This document shows positions 24,359 through 34,660 of a stretch of 64,000 nucleotides of DNA, in pieces; the stretch's first letter is position 1, and each line of letters begins with the position of its first letter. The notes beneath the pieces were generated by a model. That model saw only the letters and a program-made list of their open reading frames with translations, was not told the origin of the DNA and made no database searches. The translations under genes were made by a program, and so were the position numbers. Source of the stretch: Nodularia sp. NIES-3585 (GTDB taxonomy: Bacteria > Cyanobacteriota > Cyanobacteriia > Cyanobacteriales > Nostocaceae); contig NZ_BDUB01000001.1 of the NCBI RefSeq assembly GCF_002218065.1, forward strand, positions 2,321,031 through 2,385,030, given 5' to 3'.

Positions 24359-24913
24359 ATGTCTGATACACAAACCTTATTACAAAATTTTGGACAGGTT
24401 TATGACAATCCTGTATTGCTAGACCACAGTGTAACCGCTCCAGTCACTGAAGGTTTCAACGTTGTATTAGCTAGCTTCCAGGCACTGTACTTGCAATATC
24501 AAAAGCACCATTTTGTCGTGGAAGGTGCAGAATTTTACTCACTGCATGAGTTATTTAGTGACCATTATGAGCAAGTACAAGATCATATCCATGAAATTGG
24601 CGAACGCTTAAATGGATTGGGTGGTGTACCAGCTGCTAGTTTCAGCAAGTTAGCAGAATTAACCTGTTTTGAGCAAGAACCCGATGGCGTATATTCTTGC
24701 CGCCAAATGGTAGAAAATGACTTAGCAGCAGAACAAGCCATCCTAAACGTGATTCGTCGTCAAGCTTCTCAGGCAGAGAGCTTGGGTGACCGTGGTACAC
24801 GCTATCTCTATGAGCAAATTCTGTTAAAAACTGAAGAAAGAGCGTACCATTTAGCTCACTTCCTAGCGAAAGACAGCTTAACTTTAGGATTTGTCCAACC
24901 TGCTCAAAATTAG
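24359..24913 (+). CDS. dps: Dps-type ferritin-like DNA-protection protein
   Basis: 184 residues of the Dps/ferritin-like family, forming a 12-subunit shell that oxidises Fe(II) with peroxide and can bind DNA. The hallmarks are the ferroxidase ligands spread over [37 protein letters not shown], with the conserved His, Asp and Glu. The start ATG has AGGAGA nine bases upstream. It is followed by a clear hairpin terminator, so it is probably a single-gene unit. In the reference Nostoc genome a dps gene sits in the same place before carB. Confidence 0.96.
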   Translation: MSDTQTLLQNFGQVYDNPVLLDHSVTAPVTEGFNVVLASFQALYLQYQKHHFVVEGAEFYSLHELFSDHYEQVQDHIHEIGERLNGLGGVPAASFSKLAELTCFEQEPDGVYSCRQMVENDLAAEQAILNVIRRQASQAESLGDRGTRYLYEQILLKTEERAYHLAHFLAKDSLTLGFVQPAQN

Positions 24914-24986
24914 TGCTTTGAAAATTTCCACTTTGTAAAGTCTACGCTGAGGAAAGAGTTGGCAGGCTTAAACCTTAAAGAAACCT

Positions 24987-25026
24987 AAAAATGGCAGGGG
25001 GGATTTCATTACTCTCTGCCATTTTT
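24987..25026 (+). terminator. Rho-independent terminator of dps
   Basis: Perfect 11-bp stem AAAAATGGCAG / CTGCCATTTTT with loop GGGGGATTTCATTACTCT, about 75 bases after the stop; the 3' arm supplies the T-run. Confidence 0.85.
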
Positions 25027-25488
25027 AATTTCCACCGAATGTTTGATAACAATATACCAAATTAGCTTGTGTAAGCAGGCTTTTCTCTAGATTCCCATAC
25101 TGGTTATTTTGAATAAATTAAGCCTATGCTTACATAAACTTTAGTATAAATAGAAGGTAATATAAAAAACATTCTCTATGTAATCAAGAAATATAAGAAA
25201 ATCTTGGCAATTAGCTAGTCAAAAAATATTTCTATTAAGGTGAAATTTGGAAATTATACTGCTCATAAAAGTTTGATGAAATAAATATTGAATTATTTTC
25301 TCGTGTAATTAGTTCTGATTACAAGTATTTGCAAACAAATCAGCATATGCTTACTGAGAATCAATTCAAACTGTTCATACAAAAAAATCAAAAAAAGCAT
25401 AGTAAAAACAACATAGCCCATACTGTTTTAATTAAAAATTGAAACAGTATAGGAATCCGATTTGATTATTGAAAAAATCTCAGTATAT

Positions 25489-25566
25489 GTAGGGTGTGTT
25501 ATGGCTTTAGCCTAACGCACCGTCTTCTGGGTCTTGGTGCGTTACACTTCGTGATAACACACCCTA
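25489..25566. repeat. Second copy of the GTAGGGTGTGTT palindrome
   Basis: Ends GTAGGGTGTGTTATGG and TAACACACCCTAC; interior CTAACGCACCGTC. Same family as 17302-17382. Confidence 0.8.
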
Positions 25567-25569
25567 CTA

Positions 25570-25669
25570 GCGTGGCAAGCTTAAAATAGTGCATTGCGGA
25601 AAAATCATAACGTATTGATTTATCTCAATTTTCTCAAAAAGCTATCGCAACATTTTAGCCTTGCCACGC
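25570..25669. repeat. 100-bp inverted-repeat element, GCGTGGCAAG...CTTGCCACGC
   Basis: GCGTGGCAAGCTTAAAAT at the left is the near-exact reverse complement of ATTTTAGCCTTGCCACGC at the right. Interior is AT-rich and non-coding. It directly abuts the preceding palindrome (three bases apart), suggesting nested or tandem insertion of small elements. Confidence 0.7.
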
Positions 25670-25851
25670 CACTACGCGTGTTTCATAGTAGCTACAGCAG
25701 TTTTTCTGATAAAATTACTGTCCTTCCAGATAAGAAAGACGAAGGTCTGTGCTAACTCCAACCTGGAAAACTTAATAAGAAATAATATGACCGAGGGGAA
25801 AGACCCTTAAAATAATCAGGATTTGTATTCTCTTACTCCAACCCAACTACT

Positions 25852-28800
25852 ATGCCCCGCCGTCAAGACATACAGAAAATACTGCTGTTAGGCTCTGGCC
25901 CCATTGTCATCGGACAAGCCTGTGAGTTTGACTATTCTGGGACTCAAGCCTGTAAAGCCCTGCGAGAAGAAGGCTACGAAGTGGTGTTAGTCAATTCTAA
26001 CCCCGCAACGATTATGACCGATCCAGAAACGGCTGATCGTACCTATATTGAGCCGCTAACACCAGATATTGTCGAAAAAGTCATTGCTAAAGAACGTCCT
26101 GATGCTTTGCTACCCACAATGGGAGGACAAACTGCGCTGAATCTGGCTGTAGCCCTGGCGAAAAGTGGCGCACTAGATAAGTATAATGTTGAGTTAATTG
26201 GCGCAAAGTTACCAGCGATAGAGAAAGCCGAAGACCGCAAATTGTTTAACGAGGCTATGGCTAAAATAGGCGTGGCTGTGTGTCCTAGTGGTACAGCTTC
26301 ATCTTTAGCAGAATCCAAGGAAATTGCCCAAAAAATTGGTACTTATCCCCTAATTATTCGTCCTGCCTTTACAATGGGTGGTACTGGTGGCGGTATTGCC
26401 TACAACAAAGAAGAATTTGAAGAAATGGCACAGGTAGGTATTGATGCTAGCCCTGTTTCCCAAATTCTGATTGACCAGTCCCTACTCGGTTGGAAAGAAT
26501 ACGAGTTGGAAGTTATGCGGGATTTGGCAGATAACGTGGTGATTATCTGTTCCATCGAAAATATTGACCCGATGGGTATCCATACAGGCGACTCCATTAC
26601 CGTTGCTCCCGCCCAAACCCTGACTGATAAAGAATATCAGCGTCTGCGGGATATGGCGATTAAAATCATCCGCGAGATTGGTGTAGAAACTGGCGGTTCT
26701 AATATCCAATTTGCTGTTAATCCCGTGAATGGGGATGTGGTAGTCATTGAAATGAATCCTCGTGTTTCGCGGAGTTCGGCTTTGGCTTCTAAAGCTACAG
26801 GTTTTCCCATTGCAAAGATTGCGGCGAAGTTGGCTGTGGGTTATACCCTGGATGAAATTAAAAACGATATCACCAAGCAAACCCCCGCATCCTTTGAGCC
26901 GACTATTGACTATGTAGTTACCAAAATCCCCCGCTTTGCTTTTGAGAAGTTCCCCGGTTCAGACCCTGTGCTGACTACTCAAATGAAGTCCGTGGGTGAA
27001 GCAATGGCGATTGGGCGGACTTTTAATGAATCTTTCCAAAAGGCGTTACGTTCCTTAGAAACTGGACGCGCTGGCTGGGGTTGCGACCAACCAGAAAAGT
27101 TACCGAGTGGTGAACAAATTCGCGCTCAACTACGAACCCCTCATCCTGACAGGATTTTTGCGGTGCGTCATGCTTTACAACTGGGGTTAAGTACTGAGGA
27201 AATCTACGAACTTACGGCGATTGATCCGTGGTTCTTGGATAAAATGCAGCAAATGCTGGATGTGGAAAAATTCCTGAAGCGGACTCCTCTAAAACAGTTG
27301 ACAAAAGAGCAATTTTATGAAGTGAAACGCGATGGTTTTAGCGATCGCCAAATAGCCTTTGCAACTAAAACCACTGAAGATGAAGTCCGCAGTTATCGCA
27401 AAGAGTTAGGCGTTATCCCCGTTTACAAAACTGTGGATACTTGCGCGGCTGAGTTTGAAGCTTTTACTCCGTACTATTACTCCACCTACGAAGACGAAAC
27501 CGAAGTTTTACCTACCAGCAAACCCAAGGTGATGATTTTGGGCGGTGGTCCGAACCGCATCGGACAGGGAATTGAGTTTGACTATTGCTGTTGTCACGCC
27601 GCTTATGCGTTGAAGAAGGCGGGATTTGAGACAATTATGGTTAACTCTAATCCTGAGACGGTTTCTACCGATTATGACACAAGCGATCGCCTCTACTTTG
27701 AGCCGTTAACCAAAGAAGATGTGATCAACATTATCGAAGCGGAAAATCCGGTCGGCGTAATCATTCAGTTTGGCGGTCAAACACCCCTGAAATTGGCGGT
27801 TCCCTTAGAACAATTTCTCAAAAATCACCCGTCTCTCCCTACCAAAATTTGGGGAACATCCCCGGATTCTATCGATATGGCGGAAAATCGGGAACGCTTT
27901 GAGAAGATTCTCAACGAGTTGAATATTGCTCAACCACCTAATGGAATTGCTCGTAGTTACGAAGATGCGCTGATTGTCGCTAAACGCATTGGCTATCCGG
28001 TGGTTGTGCGTCCTAGTTATGTTTTGGGAGGACGAGCGATGGAAATCGTCTACTCTGATACAGATTTAGAACGTTACATGACCTTTGCGGTGTTGGTGGA
28101 ACCCGAACATCCGATTTTAATTGATAAGTTCTTGGAAAATGCCATCGAAGTCGATGTGGATGCGATCGCCGATCATACAGGACGCGTAGTGATTGGTGGC
28201 ATTATGGAACACATTGAGCAAGCGGGAATTCACTCAGGAGATTCTGCTTGTTCTTTACCGTCTATTTCCCTGTCGCCAGCAGTTCTGCAACAAATCCGCA
28301 CCTGGACAGTGCAGTTAGCCCAAGCCTTATCAGTTGTGGGATTGATGAATATCCAATTTGCGGTTGTGGGCGCTCAAGGTTATTCTCCCCAAGTTTATAT
28401 TTTGGAAGCCAACCCCCGCGCCTCGCGCACAGTACCATTTGTGTCTAAGTCTACTGGGATACCTTTGGCAAAAGTCGCATCCTTAATTATGTCTGGTAAA
28501 ACCTTAGAGGAGCTTAACTTTACTAAAGAAGTGATTCCATCCCATATTGCTGTCAAAGAAGCAGTATTACCCTTTAATAAATTCCCTGGAACTGATACGA
28601 TATTAGGCCCTGAAATGCGCTCGACTGGTGAAGTGATGGGAATCGACAGAGACTTTGGGCGGGCGTTTGCTAAGGCAGAATTAGCAGCGGGAGAGTTTTT
28701 ACCCCTGAAAGGAACTGTATTTGTCTCCATGAGCGATCGCGATAAATCTGATGCCGTTAATGTAGTTAAAGAACTGATGACATTGGGCTTTACGGTGATG

Positions 28801-29118
28801 GCTACATTAGGTACACGCCGTGTCCTCCAGGAAAACGGCTTAGATGTGGAGTTAGTGCTGAAACTTCATGAAGGTCGTCCCCATGTCCTGGATGCGATTA
28901 AAAATCAGAAGATTCAACTGATTATTAACACACCTTCCGGGGAAGAAGCCCAAACTGATGCTAGGTTAATCCGGCGCACAGCCTTAGCATACAAAATCCC
29001 CATTATTACTACTATCGCTGGAGCCAGAGCGACTGTGGCTGCTATCCATTCACTACAGACTACTACTTTAGACGTAAAAGTTATCCAAGATTACTGCACG
29101 GTTCTTGACCTAGGCTAA
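25852..29118 (+). CDS. carB: Carbamoyl-phosphate synthase large chain
   Basis: 1088 residues, full length. The enzyme makes carbamoyl phosphate from bicarbonate, ammonia from CarA, and two ATP for arginine and pyrimidine synthesis. Two homologous halves are seen: the first starts [22 protein letters not shown] with an ATP-grasp domain, the second around 560 starts [21 protein letters not shown] with a second ATP-grasp domain, and a C-terminal MGS-like allosteric domain ([19 protein letters not shown]) closes the protein. carA is not in the window, so the two subunits are encoded apart. A hairpin follows the stop. Confidence 0.98.
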   Translation: MPRRQDIQKILLLGSGPIVIGQACEFDYSGTQACKALREEGYEVVLVNSNPATIMTDPETADRTYIEPLTPDIVEKVIAKERPDALLPTMGGQTALNLAVALAKSGALDKYNVELIGAKLPAIEKAEDRKLFNEAMAKIGVAVCPSGTASSLAESKEIAQKIGTYPLIIRPAFTMGGTGGGIAYNKEEFEEMAQVGIDASPVSQILIDQSLLGWKEYELEVMRDLADNVVIICSIENIDPMGIHTGDSITVAPAQTLTDKEYQRLRDMAIKIIREIGVETGGSNIQFAVNPVNGDVVVIEMNPRVSRSSALASKATGFPIAKIAAKLAVGYTLDEIKNDITKQTPASFEPTIDYVVTKIPRFAFEKFPGSDPVLTTQMKSVGEAMAIGRTFNESFQKALRSLETGRAGWGCDQPEKLPSGEQIRAQLRTPHPDRIFAVRHALQLGLSTEEIYELTAIDPWFLDKMQQMLDVEKFLKRTPLKQLTKEQFYEVKRDGFSDRQIAFATKTTEDEVRSYRKELGVIPVYKTVDTCAAEFEAFTPYYYSTYEDETEVLPTSKPKVMILGGGPNRIGQGIEFDYCCCHAAYALKKAGFETIMVNSNPETVSTDYDTSDRLYFEPLTKEDVINIIEAENPVGVIIQFGGQTPLKLAVPLEQFLKNHPSLPTKIWGTSPDSIDMAENRERFEKILNELNIAQPPNGIARSYEDALIVAKRIGYPVVVRPSYVLGGRAMEIVYSDTDLERYMTFAVLVEPEHPILIDKFLENAIEVDVDAIADHTGRVVIGGIMEHIEQAGIHSGDSACSLPSISLSPAVLQQIRTWTVQLAQALSVVGLMNIQFAVVGAQGYSPQVYILEANPRASRTVPFVSKSTGIPLAKVASLIMSGKTLEELNFTKEVIPSHIAVKEAVLPFNKFPGTDTILGPEMRSTGEVMGIDRDFGRAFAKAELAAGEFLPLKGTVFVSMSDRDKSDAVNVVKELMTLGFTVMATLGTRRVLQENGLDVELVLKLHEGRPHVLDAIKNQKIQLIINTPSGEEAQTDARLIRRTALAYKIPIITTIAGARATVAAIHSLQTTTLDVKVIQDYCTVLDLG

Positions 29119-29170
29119 AAGCCTAGAAAGTAGGAGGAGACTTGACTTTGCTCAAAAAGTTGGGGGCTAT

Positions 29171-29207
29171 GGGGGAAAATTGGGAGCAATAATTCCCCCT
29201 TTCTTCT
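29171..29207 (+). terminator. Likely terminator of carB
   Basis: GGGGGAAAATT...AATTCCCCC hairpin, followed by TTTCTTCTTGATTT, about 55 bases after the carB stop. Confidence 0.65.
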
Positions 29208-30014
29208 TGATTTAATCTGCATTAAGCAGTATTTACAACGAAAATTAAGCAATTATTATAGAAACATGATTATTGTTCCTATTGATTTATGTTAAGAAAT
29301 ATGAGGAATTATTTTTCTTTGGATAAACCATGATCAAATCTGCTGTGGCATATTTTCCCAGTAGACGAGTAGTGTCAATCCTTTGGTAAAAGTAAGTGCC
29401 TTTGATTGAGCGTTGGTAGTTATGGAGAAATTTTATCTCAGTAGTAATACTAGTTCTAGTTGTACCCAGCTTAAGTTATTTTGTCAATAACACAGCAAGT
29501 CCTCATCTGTGATCTATGTGGGTTGAAGTGGCATAGAGCTATGTTGTAATGAATTTGCAGTAGACGGATGGATTGGTCTTGTTAGCTGAGTGGATAACGC
29601 TGATGCTACCAAGTTGAAAGAGGTGAAGAATGTGAGCTATAGTCAAAATTTTTACATTGGTATAACATCTGCAAAATTCGGCAGACAAGGAAAATTTTCT
29701 CCACCCTCTCCCAGGGAGCAGATGAATAATATGAGCGGAAAAACCTAAAAAAAATCAGGTAAACAGGTCTTTCCATTTTTTCTCATAAAGGTTACAATTA
29801 TTAATAATCGAGAATACATAAACTTTTCTGTTTATTACCTTTTATCTAACCTCCGGCAGTTGTAAAAAATGAGAAACCATTGTAGCGTCTAGCAATTAAG
29901 ACCTTAAATTTGATTAATATGAGCAGCCGACCATATCGGACGCGTAAATTACAGACCTGAGTATGGGTTCTCAGTTTAACTGGGTAATACCCCCGTAGCA
30001 GCATCTATCAGTTA
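29208..30014. other. Long intergenic leader upstream of sigD
   Basis: About 800 bases without a gene. Only AT-rich sequence and short direct repeats are seen; a long 5' leader or several promoters for the sigma factor would fit. No known RNA was recognised. Confidence 0.5.
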
Positions 30015-31013
30015 ATGATCCCACAGTCAAATCCATCATTACCACAGAGTAGCGCCATGAAGACCGCTCAGACAGCCACAGACCTCGTGCGGACTTACCT
30101 GCGTGAGATTGGCCGTGTGCCACTCTTAAGCCACGAGGAAGAAATTTGCTATGGCAAACAGGTGCAATGTTCCCGTATTTTGCATGATGTCAGGGATTCT
30201 CTGGTCAACCAGCTGGATCGTCAACCGAGTCTAGAAGAGTGGGCTATAGCCGCAAATTTAGAAGTACAAAAGTTGAAGGATGCGATCGCCGACGGTGAAA
30301 TTGCGAAGCGCAAGATGGTAGAAGCCAATTTGCGTCTAGTGGTATCCGTTGCCAAAAAGTATATTAAGCGTAACGTTGACCTACTAGATTTGATTCAAGA
30401 AGGTAGTATCGGGATGCAGCGGGGGGTAGAGAAATTTGACCCGACCAAAGGCTACAGATTTTCAACCTATGCTTATTGGTGGATACGTCAAGCCATCACC
30501 AGAGCGATCGCCGAAAAAGCTCGTACTATCAGGTTACCCATTCACATTACTGAAAAATTAAATAAAATTAAAAAGGCACAGCGCCAGTTATCTCAGCAAC
30601 TAGGACGCGCACCTTCGGCTGCTGAACTAGCCCAAGAATTAGAGTTAACACCAAAGCAAGTACGAGAGTATCTTGAAAGAGCGCGGTTACCTCTATCCTT
30701 AGACTTACGTTTGGGAGACAACTACGACACCGAACTCGGAGAAATGTTGGAAGATCCTGGCGCTTCTCCAGAAGAGTTTGTCATGCAATCTTCCTTATCT
30801 TATGACTTAGAGCGTCTGATGGAGGAACTCACCCCACAACAAAAGGAAGTGCTGAAACTGCGCTTTGGGTTACTGGATGGACAAGCTCTAACCCTAGCCA
30901 AAATTGGGGATCTCCTGAACATCAGCCGCGAACGAGTCCGACAAATTGAACGGGAAGCTTTAACCAAACTTCGCAAGTCTAAAGCCAACATGAACGAATA
31001 TTTGGCCAGTTAA
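30015..31013 (+). CDS. sigD: Group 2 RNA polymerase sigma factor (SigD-like)
   Basis: 332 residues, sigma-70 family of the non-essential group 2 type, with no region 1.1. Region 1.2 ([16 protein letters not shown]), region 2 ([61 protein letters not shown], given here by its landmarks), region 3 and region 4 with [21 protein letters not shown] are complete. Such factors respond to light, nitrogen and redox in cyanobacteria. The name sigD rests on family plus the dps-carB-sigma-nblB gene order as remembered from Nostoc 7120. ATG at 30015 or 30057 could be used. Confidence 0.9.
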   Translation: MIPQSNPSLPQSSAMKTAQTATDLVRTYLREIGRVPLLSHEEEICYGKQVQCSRILHDVRDSLVNQLDRQPSLEEWAIAANLEVQKLKDAIADGEIAKRKMVEANLRLVVSVAKKYIKRNVDLLDLIQEGSIGMQRGVEKFDPTKGYRFSTYAYWWIRQAITRAIAEKARTIRLPIHITEKLNKIKKAQRQLSQQLGRAPSAAELAQELELTPKQVREYLERARLPLSLDLRLGDNYDTELGEMLEDPGASPEEFVMQSSLSYDLERLMEELTPQQKEVLKLRFGLLDGQALTLAKIGDLLNISRERVRQIEREALTKLRKSKANMNEYLAS

Positions 31014-31384
31014 GGGACTGACAAATAAAAAAGGATTGCAAATTTCGTTGTGGAGCAGGCATATTGCCTGCTAATCACTAAGGATGTGCATCCTGACTAT
31101 CCCACAAGATGGGATAATTTATTTACCAAGCTTGTTCCCTAAACTGTAGAGACGCGATGCATCGTGTCTTGACAAATAAATGCTGGTACAAAACCAATAC
31201 AGTGTTGAGAGGAGAAAATACGCTACTTTCGGTACGGTTCCACCGACTTCAAAGTAGGAATCGGACTGTTACATTAATTGATATGAATAGTTTATAGCCA
31301 GTTAAATTTAGTAAAAAACAGGCATTTACTATTCAAGTTGCAAACACTACACTACGCTAGTAGTGATAGTACAGGAGGTACAAC
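31014..31384. other. Intergenic region with hairpins
   Basis: Contains a GCAGGCATATTGCCTGC palindrome near 31053-31070 and a GTAGAGACGCGATGCATCGTGTCT repeat near 31147; no gene. The palindrome is the likely end of the sigD transcript. The DUF760 gene start has AGGAGG about ten bases upstream. Confidence 0.5.
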
Positions 31385-31729
31385 ATGAGTAACAAATCCA
31401 ATAGAGTCTCAGAATTCTTTAACGGCGAGTCAGAAACAAGTAACTTACTATGGCAATACGTTAAATCCCTGAGTCCGGACACAGTTACCCAGCTATCCAA
31501 ACCAACTTCTTCCGAAGTTTTTCAGGTCATGGAGCGTAACATCATCGGATTATTAGGTAACCTACCTTCAGAACACTTCGATATCACAGTCACCACCAGC
31601 CGAGAAAGTCTTGGTCAGCTACTCGCTTCTGCCATGATTAGTGGTTATTTTCTGCGGAACGCCGAACAGAGAATGAATTTTGAAGCTGTTTTGCAAGGAA
31701 CCGAAAATAATCATCACGAAATTGAATAA
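31385..31729 (+). CDS. DUF760 domain protein
   Basis: 114 residues of the DUF760 family, found in cyanobacteria and plastids (LLWQYVKSLSPDTVTQLSKP, VMERNIIGLLGNLPSEHFDITVTTSRESLGQLLASAMISGYFLRNAEQR by its landmarks). Function is not established; plant members are chloroplast proteins. A strong AGGAGGTACAAC ribosome binding site precedes the ATG. Confidence 0.9.
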   Translation: MSNKSNRVSEFFNGESETSNLLWQYVKSLSPDTVTQLSKPTSSEVFQVMERNIIGLLGNLPSEHFDITVTTSRESLGQLLASAMISGYFLRNAEQRMNFEAVLQGTENNHHEIE

Positions 31730-31963
31730 CAATTTCAAGTTTTCGCTAAAAAATTCAACATTATTGGGTTTATTTTCGTTAGAGTCATGGATAAACCCAT
31801 TAAACTTAATTTCATGTGGAATTTTTATTACCTAATTTTCCTAAAAATAAATGCAAACTCGGCAGAGACTAAGTTTCCTTTGCCGATTTTTGCTCTGGTT
31901 TAATTTTAGATTTATCCAAAATTCACCAGTCGCCATTTCTGCTGCAAATACTTTTTTAGTTCT

Positions 31964-32434
31964 ATGAGTGCAACTAGTTCTTTCCCACCTCACAAAATTA
32001 TTGGCGTGGCTGTAATTTGGAACGACCATGAGCAAATTTTAATTGATCGCCGTCTTCCAGAAGGTGTCATGGGTGGCTTGTGGGAATTTCCCGGTGGCAA
32101 AATTGAGCCTGGTGAAACCATCGAAGAGTGTATTCAACGGGAAATTCAAGAAGAACTAGCAATAGAAATTGAAGTAGGAAAGCATTTGATCACCATTGAT
32201 CACACTTACACTCACTTACGTGTCACCCTAGCGGTGCATCACTGTCGTCTAATTACAGGTATTCCTCAACCCATAGAATGCGATGAAATTTGCTGGGTAA
32301 ATTTGGATGACCTAAAAAAATTTACTTTTCCCGCCGCTAATAGTCAAATTATTGCCGCCTTGAAGCAGGAAGCAGGGGAAAGAGGCATGGGTGCAGGGTG
32401 TAGGGGGGAGAAGACGGTAACTTCCAATGACTAA
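31964..32434 (+). CDS. mutT: 8-oxo-dGTP diphosphatase MutT (Nudix)
   Basis: 156 residues. N-terminal KIIGVAVIWNDHEQILIDRR, then GGLWEFPGGKIEPGE and the Nudix helix REIQEELAI (Ala in the usual Gly position). It is predicted to hydrolyse oxidised dGTP and so reduce A:T to C:G mutations. The last 20 or so residues (GERGMGAGCRGEKTVTSND) are encoded by STRR-like repeats; the family domain ends before them, and the TAA stop is supplied by the AATGACTAATGAC array. Confidence 0.9.
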   Translation: MSATSSFPPHKIIGVAVIWNDHEQILIDRRLPEGVMGGLWEFPGGKIEPGETIEECIQREIQEELAIEIEVGKHLITIDHTYTHLRVTLAVHHCRLITGIPQPIECDEICWVNLDDLKKFTFPAANSQIIAALKQEAGERGMGAGCRGEKTVTSND

Positions 32435-32470
32435 TGACTAATGACCAATGACCAATGACCAATGACTAAT
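32418..32470. repeat. AATGACT/AATGACC tandem repeat
   Basis: About six units, overlapping the mutT stop. A second short array of the same kind occurs at 32682-32704. Confidence 0.85.
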
Positions 32471-32861
32471 CAGTAAACCACAAACTTTGGGAAACTAACG
32501 TAAAAACAAGGGTTACAGCCCTCGTGAACAAAGAGGTAAGTAGCATTAGTTTAAGAGCGATCGCCTTTAGGTTACTAGTGCCATCGGCTAAAATGCTCAC
32601 TAATACGTTGTTTTGTGGTATGCCTGCATTTATCTGAAATGTCCGCATGGCAAGGCTTCAAAAAAACTTTTTGGTTTACTGCTAATGACTAATGACTAAT
32701 GACCAAATTCCGTAACAATGTATGAACTGAATCAGGTTGAGTCCCGCAATTTTCTACCAAAAACTTGGGGTGAGAGCCTCGCCTTCTAGGGCGACTTTAT
32801 CCTATAAAACGAATTAACATTTATTAGAATAGTGGTAAAATCTGGTCAGGAGGTGATCAAA
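32435..32861. other. Intergenic region before the TnpB element
   Basis: Repeats, a possible minus-strand 60-codon frame that is not supported, and the presumed left end of the IS200/IS605-type element near 32765-32800, where GAGCCTCGCC TTCTA GGGCGACTT can form a hairpin. Confidence 0.5.
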
Positions 32862-34076
32862 GTGTTTAACCTGACTTACGAATTCAAGCTCAAGCCCACA
32901 CAAAAACAAGTATTATTGTTTGAAGAATGGTTAGAAACTCATAGACGTGTTTATAACTATGCTTTAGCTGAACGCAAGGACTGGTACAAGTCCCGTAGTT
33001 GTCAGATGAACGCTTGTAGTCTCCATAGTTGCTATATAATTCCTGCTGCTACACCACGCCCAACTTTTGCCAGTCAATGCAAGTCCCTGACTGCGGCGAG
33101 AAAACAAAGTGAGTATTTAAAACGTGTGAATGCTCAATCTTTGCAGCAAACATTGAGACGAGTGGAAAAGGCTTTTGTAAGTATGTGGGAACATAATCAT
33201 GGTTTCCCCAGATTTAAAAAGCCGGGACGAATGCGGTCTTTTTCTTTCCCCCAATTAGGGCAAAATCCATTCAACAATGGCTATGTGAAATTACCCGTGA
33301 TTGGGGTAGTTAAGTGCCGTCAATCTCGCTCAATTCCAGAGGTCGGAGTGATTAAACAAGCACGAGTGGTTAAACGTGTTTCTGGTTGGTACGTGATGTT
33401 AACTATCCAGTGGGATGTTAGTCCACCTCAACCCATGCCACACGGGGAAGCACTAGGGATAGATGTGGGAATAACGGATTTTATTGCCACTTCTAATGGT
33501 TTTTTCGTCAAGCGTCCGAGGTTTTTTGTTGATGCCCAATGCAAGCTGAAATTGCTGCAACAGGGTGTGAGCAGAAAATGCTTAGGCTCGAACAATTGGA
33601 AGAAAGCCCAAAAGAAAGTTGCTTTATTGCATGAGTACGTTGCTAATTCCCGTAAAGATTGGCACAGAAAACTGTCTCACCAAATTTGTGACAGCGCCGG
33701 GATGGTGTTTGTTGAAGATTTAAATTTAGTTGGTTTGTCCCGTGGAATGCTGGGTAAGCATTGCTTGGATGCCGGATTTGGAAAATTCTTCAATATTCTT
33801 GAACAGACTTGTTTTGTGCGTGATGTCTATTTTCAGAAAGTAGATGCCCGAAAAACCAGTCAGATTTGCCCTAACTGTGGAGTGGAGACAGGCAAAAAGG
33901 AGCTTTCACAGCGTACTCATGTTTGTTTGAATTGCGGCTATACAACTCATAGAGATGTTGCGGCCGCACAAGTAGTTCTGATTAGAGGGCTTGCAGCCGT
34001 AGGGCATACGGTGAAGATGCTTGCGGAGGGTAAATTCATTGGAATCCCCGTGAAACAAGAATTCTCACGCCTTTAG
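32862..34076 (+). CDS. tnpB: TnpB family RNA-guided nuclease (IS200/IS605 OrfB)
   Basis: 404 residues counted from the GTG at 32862, which has AGGAGGTGAT eight bases upstream and begins VFNLTYEFKLKPT like the family. An upstream GTG at 32832 has no such site. All RuvC residues are present: Asp201 in GIDVGITDF, Glu285 in VFVEDLNL and Asp365 in HRDVAAAQ. The zinc ribbon CPNCG ... CLNCG has four cysteines. TnpB is the ancestor of Cas12 and uses a right-end RNA (omegaRNA) to cut DNA. The protein looks intact. Confidence 0.9.
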   Translation: MFNLTYEFKLKPTQKQVLLFEEWLETHRRVYNYALAERKDWYKSRSCQMNACSLHSCYIIPAATPRPTFASQCKSLTAARKQSEYLKRVNAQSLQQTLRRVEKAFVSMWEHNHGFPRFKKPGRMRSFSFPQLGQNPFNNGYVKLPVIGVVKCRQSRSIPEVGVIKQARVVKRVSGWYVMLTIQWDVSPPQPMPHGEALGIDVGITDFIATSNGFFVKRPRFFVDAQCKLKLLQQGVSRKCLGSNNWKKAQKKVALLHEYVANSRKDWHRKLSHQICDSAGMVFVEDLNLVGLSRGMLGKHCLDAGFGKFFNILEQTCFVRDVYFQKVDARKTSQICPNCGVETGKKELSQRTHVCLNCGYTTHRDVAAAQVVLIRGLAAVGHTVKMLAEGKFIGIPVKQEFSRL

Positions 34077-34089
34077 GCTGGGGAGTGTC
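34042..34089 (+). ncRNA. Candidate omegaRNA scaffold at the right end of the TnpB element
   Basis: Overlapping the tnpB 3' end, CCCC (34046-34049) can pair with GGGG (34080-34083) and GTG with CAC, giving the terminal fold typical for this family; the guide would be the sequence after TGTCAA, which is the 5' part of the CBS gene. Confidence 0.45.
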
Positions 34090-34092
34090 AAA

Positions 34093-34590
34093 ATGGTTGC
34101 AGAGACTTTGATCAAGGATATCAGTAAGCAAATGTCTAAAACCGTGACCGATGTAATGAGCCGTGACCCAATTGTTGTCCGGACGGAAACTCCACTCAAG
34201 GAAGCTATCCAAATTCTGGCAGAAAAACGCATCAGTGGGATACCTGTTGTGGATGATGTCGGTAAATTGGTAGGCATTATTTCAGAAACAGACTTAATGT
34301 GGCAAGAAACTGGTGTAACTCCTCCGGCTTACATCATGTTTCTCGATAGCGTTATATATTTACAAAATCCTGCTACTTACGAACGCGAACTACACAAAGC
34401 ATTAGGACAAACTGTTGGCGAGGTAATGAGCAAAAATCCTATAACTATTTCTCCAGAAAAAACAGTAAAAGAAGCGGCTCAACTGATGCACGATCGCAGC
34501 GTTCACCGCTTACCTGTAATTGACAGCGCGAGTCAAGTCGTTGGTATCCTCACCCGTGGTGATATTATTCGGGCAATGGCAGCTAGTTAA
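34093..34590 (+). CDS. CBS-domain pair protein
   Basis: 165 residues made almost only of two CBS domains (VTDVMSRDPIVVRTETPLKEAIQILAEKRISGIPVVDD; VGEVMSKNPITISPEKTVKEAAQLMHDRSVHRLPVID, given by landmarks). Such pairs bind adenosine nucleotides and in plastids and cyanobacteria are linked to redox regulation. The longest start, ATG 34093, has GGGGAG seven bases upstream, but both are TnpB-element sequence; a natural alternative is ATG 34132 (MSKTVTDVM), which may be the original start. Confidence 0.9.
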   Translation: MVAETLIKDISKQMSKTVTDVMSRDPIVVRTETPLKEAIQILAEKRISGIPVVDDVGKLVGIISETDLMWQETGVTPPAYIMFLDSVIYLQNPATYERELHKALGQTVGEVMSKNPITISPEKTVKEAAQLMHDRSVHRLPVIDSASQVVGILTRGDIIRAMAAS

Positions 34591-34591
34591 T

Positions 34592-34619
34592 ATTAGTCAT
34601 TAGTCATTAGTCATTAGTC
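34592..34619. repeat. ATTAGTCATT repeat
   Basis: Three units between the CBS and HEAT-repeat genes, STRR type. Confidence 0.85.
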
Positions 34620-34660
34620 CAAAGCTTTTTTTAAACAATTTTGAAATTTAGGTTAAATAA

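Larger units (their letters stand above)
25027..25851. other. Intergenic region between dps and carB
   Basis: AT-rich, no gene supported. Repeats inside are the GTAGGGTGTGTT palindrome at 25489-25566 and an inverted-repeat element at 25570-25669. The carB promoter should lie in 25700-25850. Confidence 0.6.
32765..34089 (+). mobile_element. TnpB-only IS200/IS605-type element (IS1341-like), boundaries approximate
   Basis: The left hairpin CGCCTTCTAGGGCG and right CACGCCTTTAGGCTGGGGAGTGTCAA resemble the ends of this family, and there are no inverted repeats as expected. No TnpA tyrosine transposase is present, so mobility would need help in trans. The right end stops one to four bases before the ATG of the next gene. 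Confidence 0.65.

Noticed and set aside
32466-32648. 60-codon minus-strand frame in the mutT-tnpB gap
   Set aside because: Hydrophobic pattern is not like any small photosystem subunit I know, there is no convincing ribosome binding site, and it is flanked by repeats on both sides.
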